Assembly: GCA_019637095.1 (NCBI GenBank)
Contig: JAHBWG010000076.1
Location: 1 to 47,327, forward strand
Reading direction: 5' to 3'
DNA: 47,327 nucleotides
Source: Sandaracinaceae bacterium
GTDB taxonomy: Bacteria > Myxococcota_A > Polyangia > Polyangiales > Sandaracinaceae
The first letter of the stretch is position 1. Every line of letters starts with the position of its first letter. Below, in pieces: positions 43,205-47,327 of the stretch. A program made the translations under genes and the position numbers. Below the pieces are notes generated by a model. It did not search any database. It was given only the letters and a program-made list of their open reading frames with translations, and was not told the origin of the DNA.

Positions 43205-43851
43205 TCGGGCTGCGATACACGTTGCTCGCAGACGGCACCTCGGACCGTGCCCTCGAGCAGGTGGTGTCGTGGGCCTTGCGCCGCGCAGGCGAGCGCGTCG
43301 AGCAGGCCTCCTGGGCCGACTTCTCTTTCGCCGTGACGCCGCCGCGCACGCTGCGCGATCGAGTCCGCGAGGCGATCCGACTCTATCCGTGCGACCTCCT
43401 CTTCGTTCATCGCGACGCGGAGGCGTTGCCGAGGGCCGATCGACGCGACGAGATTCGCGACGCTGTCGCCAGCGCGTGCGACTACTACGTGCCCATCGTT
43501 CCCGTGCGCATGACCGAGGCGTGGCTGCTCCACGACGAGGCGGCGATTCGCCAGGCGAGCGGGAACCCTTCCGGCTCCGCGGAGCTGAACCTCCCGGCGG
43601 CGAGTGCGATCGAGCGGATCGCGGATCCGAAGTCGGTGCTGTCGGAGACGCTGCTGTCGGCGACCGAGCTCACGGGGCGCCGTCGCGATCGCAAGCGCCG
43701 CGAGCTCCCGAAGATGAGGCGGCGCGTCGCGGACCTGATCGACGACTTCGGTCCCCTCGTCGGCGTCCCCGCGTTCGATTCGTTCCTCGCAGACCTGGCC
43801 GAGGCCCTCGAGGGCCTCGGTGCGGCGGCGCAGGCTGGAGGGCTCCGGTAG
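43201..43851 (+). CDS. DUF4276-like (TOPRIM-type) putative effector
   Basis: 216 residues. The pattern matches the DUF4276 family: TLLADGTSDRALEQVV (usually 'VEGxTDxxF'; here D11 replaces Glu), LLFVHRDAEAL (H70-R-D72-A-E74, usually 'DxDxD'-like), and YVPIVPVRMTEAWLLHDEAA (E106-A-W108-LL, the family's 'EaWLLaD' motif). The late helical part is basic (TGRRRDRKRRELPKMRRRVADL). The fold is thought to be TOPRIM-related, so metal-dependent nuclease activity is plausible. ATG overlaps the ATPase stop. Such ATPase plus DUF4276 pairs occur in defence islands of other bacteria, but I know of no firm mechanism for them. Confidence 0.7.
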   Translation: MIGLRYTLLADGTSDRALEQVVSWALRRAGERVEQASWADFSFAVTPPRTLRDRVREAIRLYPCDLLFVHRDAEALPRADRRDEIRDAVASACDYYVPIVPVRMTEAWLLHDEAAIRQASGNPSGSAELNLPAASAIERIADPKSVLSETLLSATELTGRRRDRKRRELPKMRRRVADLIDDFGPLVGVPAFDSFLADLAEALEGLGAAAQAGGLR

Positions 43852-43901
43852 CGGGCGCGCCGCGCTTGCGGGCGCTGCGCGCGCGGTGCAAGACGGCGCG
43901 C

Positions 43902-45176
43902 GTGTCGGGCGAGCCCAGCGAGGCCGAGGTCCTGTGGCGGCGGCGCTCGCTCGCGGCCGCGATCGGCTGCCTCGCGTTTCTTACGGTGGCGGGGCAGCCC
44001 GCGAACCGCGGCGGCAACACCGCGAGCCGCCTCGCGACGGTGGAGTCGCTGGTGCACCGCGGGACCTTCGACATCACCGACAGCCCGTTCCGCGCCGAGA
44101 CCGTCGACTACGTGCGGCTCGACGGCCGCGCGCTCAGCAGCAAGCCGCCGCTCCTGCCCGTCGCCGCGGCGGCGCTCTACGCGCCGCTCCACGCCCTCGG
44201 GCTCGACATCGTCGACGACCTCTGGCTCGTGCACCGCGTGCTCGTCTTCGCGTTCGGCACGGTCCCGCACGCCCTGCTCTTGTTCGCGGCGTTCCTCTGG
44301 CTGCGGCTCGTCTCGCCCGATCCGTGGGCGCGCGGCTGGACGTTCGTGATGCTCTGCTTCGGCTTCCTCGGCGCGGGCTACGCGACCACGCTGAACAACC
44401 ACTCCGTCGCCGCGGCGAGCGCGATGGGCGCGCTCTACTTCACGACCAAGTGCGTGAGGAGCGCCGCGCCCGCCCCGCGCGACCTCGCGGCGGCCGGGCT
44501 CCTGATCGGGCTGAGCCCCACGCTCGACTTCCTGACCGCGCCCCTCGTCCTCGGGGCGTCGCTGATGCTGCTCGCGCACGCGCCGCGCGCGGCCCTCGTG
44601 TGGGCCGCGCCGATCGCGCTCCTGCCGCTCGGCGCGCACCTCGCCGCGACGTACGCGGCGACGGGATCGGTGCTGCCGATCTACGCGCGCAACGATCTCT
44701 ACCGCTTCGAGGGCGGCTACTGGACCGCGCCGCGCGACCTCGACGCGCTCGACGAGCCGAAGTGGCTCTACACGTTCCACCTGCTGTTCGGGCACCACGG
44801 GCTGTTCCTGCTGACGCCGATCCTCGCTTACGGAGGATGGCAAGCCGTGTTGCAGATCCGGGCGCGGGCCGCGCTCTGGCGCGAGGCGCTCGTCGTGCTC
44901 GCAGGCCTCGTCCTCGTCGCGGTGGCGATGATCGTGCGCACGCCGAACTACGGCGGCGCCTGCGTCGGGTTCCGGTGGGTGATCCCGTTCATGCCGCCGC
45001 TGATCCTCTTCACGGTGCGCTGGCTCGAGCAGACCCGCTCGATGTGGCGCGGCGGGCTCGCGATCGCGTTCGCGGTCTCCATCACGACGTTCGTCAACGC
45101 GGCGATCGCGCCGTGGTCCCACTCGGGCGTGCACTGGCTGATCCATCAGGTGATCGACACGGGCGCCGAGCTGTGA
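43902..45176 (+). CDS. Multi-spanning membrane protein, glycosyltransferase-like
   Basis: 424 residues from GTG 43902, with about nine hydrophobic helices. The first loop (NRGGNTASRLATVESLVHRGTFDITDSPF, then LDGRALSSKPPLLPVAAAAL) resembles the 'xxNxxsRlatv.slv.rGtf.Id..........D......g.yyS.KpPl' beginning of ArnT/PMT-like membrane mannosyltransferases. The helices SVAAASAMGALYF, LLIGLSPTLDFLTAPLVL, and the late loop NYGGACVGFRWVIPFMPPLILF also fit that group. It probably transfers a sugar from a lipid carrier on the outer face of the inner membrane; the acceptor is unknown. It follows the DUF4276-like gene by 50 bp and faces a glycosyltransferase whose 3' end overlaps it by 83 bp. Confidence 0.7.
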   Translation: MSGEPSEAEVLWRRRSLAAAIGCLAFLTVAGQPANRGGNTASRLATVESLVHRGTFDITDSPFRAETVDYVRLDGRALSSKPPLLPVAAAALYAPLHALGLDIVDDLWLVHRVLVFAFGTVPHALLLFAAFLWLRLVSPDPWARGWTFVMLCFGFLGAGYATTLNNHSVAAASAMGALYFTTKCVRSAAPAPRDLAAAGLLIGLSPTLDFLTAPLVLGASLMLLAHAPRAALVWAAPIALLPLGAHLAATYAATGSVLPIYARNDLYRFEGGYWTAPRDLDALDEPKWLYTFHLLFGHHGLFLLTPILAYGGWQAVLQIRARAALWREALVVLAGLVLVAVAMIVRTPNYGGACVGFRWVIPFMPPLILFTVRWLEQTRSMWRGGLAIAFAVSITTFVNAAIAPWSHSGVHWLIHQVIDTGAEL

Positions 45177-46320
45177 GCGCCGGCTCCGACGGAAGGACGC
45201 GGGCGAGCTCGTCGAGCAGCGCGCGCCCGATCGCCTCGGGGGTCGCGAGCGCTTCGAAGCGCGCGCGGGCGTTGGCGGCGAGCCGGGCGCGCAGCGGCGC
45301 CTCGTCGCGTAAGCGCAGGATCGCGGCGGCGAGGGCCTCGGGATCGCCGGGCGGGACGAGCAGCGCGTCGCGCTCGTGCGCGAGGACCTCGCGCACGCCG
45401 GGCGTGTCCGCGGTGACGATCGGCGCGCCGACCGCCATCGCCTGGTAGAGCTTGTTGGGCACGACGCGGGCCGCCTTGGCGCTCGCGCCGAACACCCCGA
45501 GCGCCGCGCCTGCGCTCGCGAGCGCGCTGCGCAGCTCGTCGGGCTCCATCCAGCGCCGGCGCTCCACGTTCGCGGGCGCGAGCTCCGCCAGCCAGTCGCT
45601 CAGCGCGTCGTCGAGCTGGCCCTCGCCGACGATCAGGAAGCGCACGCCCGGCTCGCCCTCGAGGCGCTTGGCCGCCTCGAGGATCGTGCGCAGCCCGTGG
45701 AGCGGCGCGAGCTTGCTGTAGTGGAGCACGACGAAGTCGACCGTCGGCGGCGGCGGCGCGACGGGGTGGAACAGCGCCGGGTCCGCGCCGACGAGGACGC
45801 GCAGCGTGCGCGCGGGCGGCGCCCCGTGGGCCTCGACGAAGTAGCGCGCGTGCGCGTCGGTGTCCGCGAGCACCACGTCGGCGAGCCCGCACGCGAGCCG
45901 GTCGAGCAGCGCCGCGGCGCGCGCGCCGAGCGAACCGGGCGCGAGGACCTGGCGATCCTCGACGAGCGTGTCCGACAGCGAGATGAACGCGTCGAAGATG
46001 AGCGGCTTGCCGCGCAAGCGCGCGAGGGGCGCCGCGACGAGCACGTCGAGGTGACCGAGGTAGCCCACGAACACCGCGTCGTGGTCGGGGGCCGCGAGGT
46101 AGCGCGCGGCGAGCCGCGCGTACGCCCCGAGCGCGCGCGCGCCGAGCCCCGCGAGGGCGAGGCGCCGCCCGAGCGCGCCGGTCTTGTGCCGCCGCGCCTC
46201 GAGCAGCGGCGCGTGCACCGTCAGGACGCGGACGCCGCACGCGCGCAAGGCGGCTTGCAGGATCCGGTTGCGCTCGTAGCCGGACTCGTAGGTCCCGAAG
46301 TAGCACACGGTCGAGATCAT
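45094..46320 (-). CDS. Glycosyltransferase family 4 protein
   Basis: 408 residues. GT-B fold: the N-terminal domain has FGTYESGYERNRILQAALRACGVRVLTVHAPL, PDHDAVFVGYLGHLDVLVAAPLARLRGKPLIFDAFISLSDT and ADVVLADTDAHARYFVEAHGA. The C-terminal nucleotide-sugar domain (about 190-370) has DFVVLHYSKLAPLHGLRTILEAAK, VRFLIVGEGQLDDAL, GVFGASAKAARVVPNKLYQAMAVGAPIVTADTPGVREVLAHERDAL then LVPPGDPEALAAAI, with the E-x7-E-type glutamate replaced in part (VPNKLYQAMA instead of EGFGLxxLEAMA). Substrate unknown; likely envelope polysaccharide. The last 25 or so residues overlap the convergent membrane-protein gene and are basic, low-complexity, likely a run-on tail. Confidence 0.85.
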   Translation of the reverse strand: MISTVCYFGTYESGYERNRILQAALRACGVRVLTVHAPLLEARRHKTGALGRRLALAGLGARALGAYARLAARYLAAPDHDAVFVGYLGHLDVLVAAPLARLRGKPLIFDAFISLSDTLVEDRQVLAPGSLGARAAALLDRLACGLADVVLADTDAHARYFVEAHGAPPARTLRVLVGADPALFHPVAPPPPTVDFVVLHYSKLAPLHGLRTILEAAKRLEGEPGVRFLIVGEGQLDDALSDWLAELAPANVERRRWMEPDELRSALASAGAALGVFGASAKAARVVPNKLYQAMAVGAPIVTADTPGVREVLAHERDALLVPPGDPEALAAAILRLRDEAPLRARLAANARARFEALATPEAIGRALLDELARVLPSEPALTARRPCRSPDGSASARPSGTTARSPR

Positions 46321-46410
46321 GCGGGCCGGACGGTAGAGCAGGGTGTCCGCGCTGGCCAGCCGTGTCGGCCGTTGTGGCCGTGCGCCGAGGCGGCGTACGC
46401 TCCCGCGCGA

Positions 46411-46415
46411 GGAGG
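46411..46415 (+). promoter_or_regulatory. Ribosome binding site deciding a TTG start
   Basis: GGAGG seven bases before TTG 46423 marks the start of the DUF808 gene; no ATG or GTG lies in frame near the family's normal N-terminus. Confidence 0.65.
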
Positions 46416-46422
46416 CACCCGC

Positions 46423-47327
<905 letters not shown>

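Overview
The window is very GC-rich bacterial DNA. It has many lipoproteins with Asp-Ala-Gly-rich linkers (such as those at 2994-3968 and 39386-40096), MopE-type metal-binding repeats, TPR and PEGA lipoproteins, and fragments resembling the C-terminus of large Ser/Thr kinases. Together these suggest a myxobacterium (Myxococcota), probably of the Polyangiales/Sandaracinus type; this is inference from gene style, with no rRNA or marker gene to confirm it. I saw no rRNA, tRNA or CRISPR array.

Left part (1-13925): the tail of a radical-SAM-like protein; an OafA-type acyltransferase with an SGNH domain, bracketed by a 20-bp direct repeat; two lipoproteins; a PerR/Fur-type regulator followed by catalase-peroxidase katG, with a promoter and operator-like palindrome in front; a minus-strand operon of a PEGA-domain protein, a small lipoprotein and a TPR lipoprotein whose 3' part is frameshifted; a DUF1232 protein; a membrane-bound EtfD/HdrD-like iron-sulfur oxidoreductase; and a glutaredoxin / A-type-like / rhodanese fusion.

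Recombination scar (13936-15791): an orphan fliO gene and the end of a ferritin-domain gene are partly duplicated (186 bp, two mismatches). About 1.2 kb sits between the copies and holds a frameshifted BrnT-type toxin, an intact helix-turn-helix antitoxin, an operator-like palindrome, and remnants of an IS91-family transposase and of a kinase/TPR protein.

Middle (15736-23768): a membrane protein with a C-terminal ferritin-like domain, heme A synthase (ctaA), a membrane sulfatase-superfamily enzyme coupled to a DUF502 protein, an MntA-HepT (MNT/HEPN) toxin-antitoxin pair, a C-type-lectin lipoprotein, and a beta-helix membrane protein. A stretch of visibly lower GC (about 23800-26640) follows. 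It carries a subtilisin-family protease whose lipoprotein signal peptide is encoded upstream but is out of frame with any start codon because of a run of ten C.

Right part (26770-47327): htpG behind a heat-shock-like promoter, an acyl-CoA synthetase, small proteins, a DUF4230 protein, a Nudix hydrolase, a Baeyer-Villiger-type monooxygenase, a pseudokinase fused to a winged-helix domain, a dihydrolipoamide-dehydrogenase-like enzyme, a two-gene AAA ATPase / DUF4276-like module (the best candidate for an undescribed defence system here), a multi-spanning membrane protein, a GT4 glycosyltransferase, and a DUF808 protein running off the right edge.

Most of these genes look like independent chromosomal units rather than one pathway. 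The coherent themes are oxidative-stress response (PerR, KatG, Grx fusion, ferritin), cell-envelope lipoproteins, and toxin-antitoxin or defence-like modules at 14.7, 21.1 and 41.8 kb. Several start codons sit only 6-7 nt after a -10-like hexamer, suggesting leaderless transcripts.
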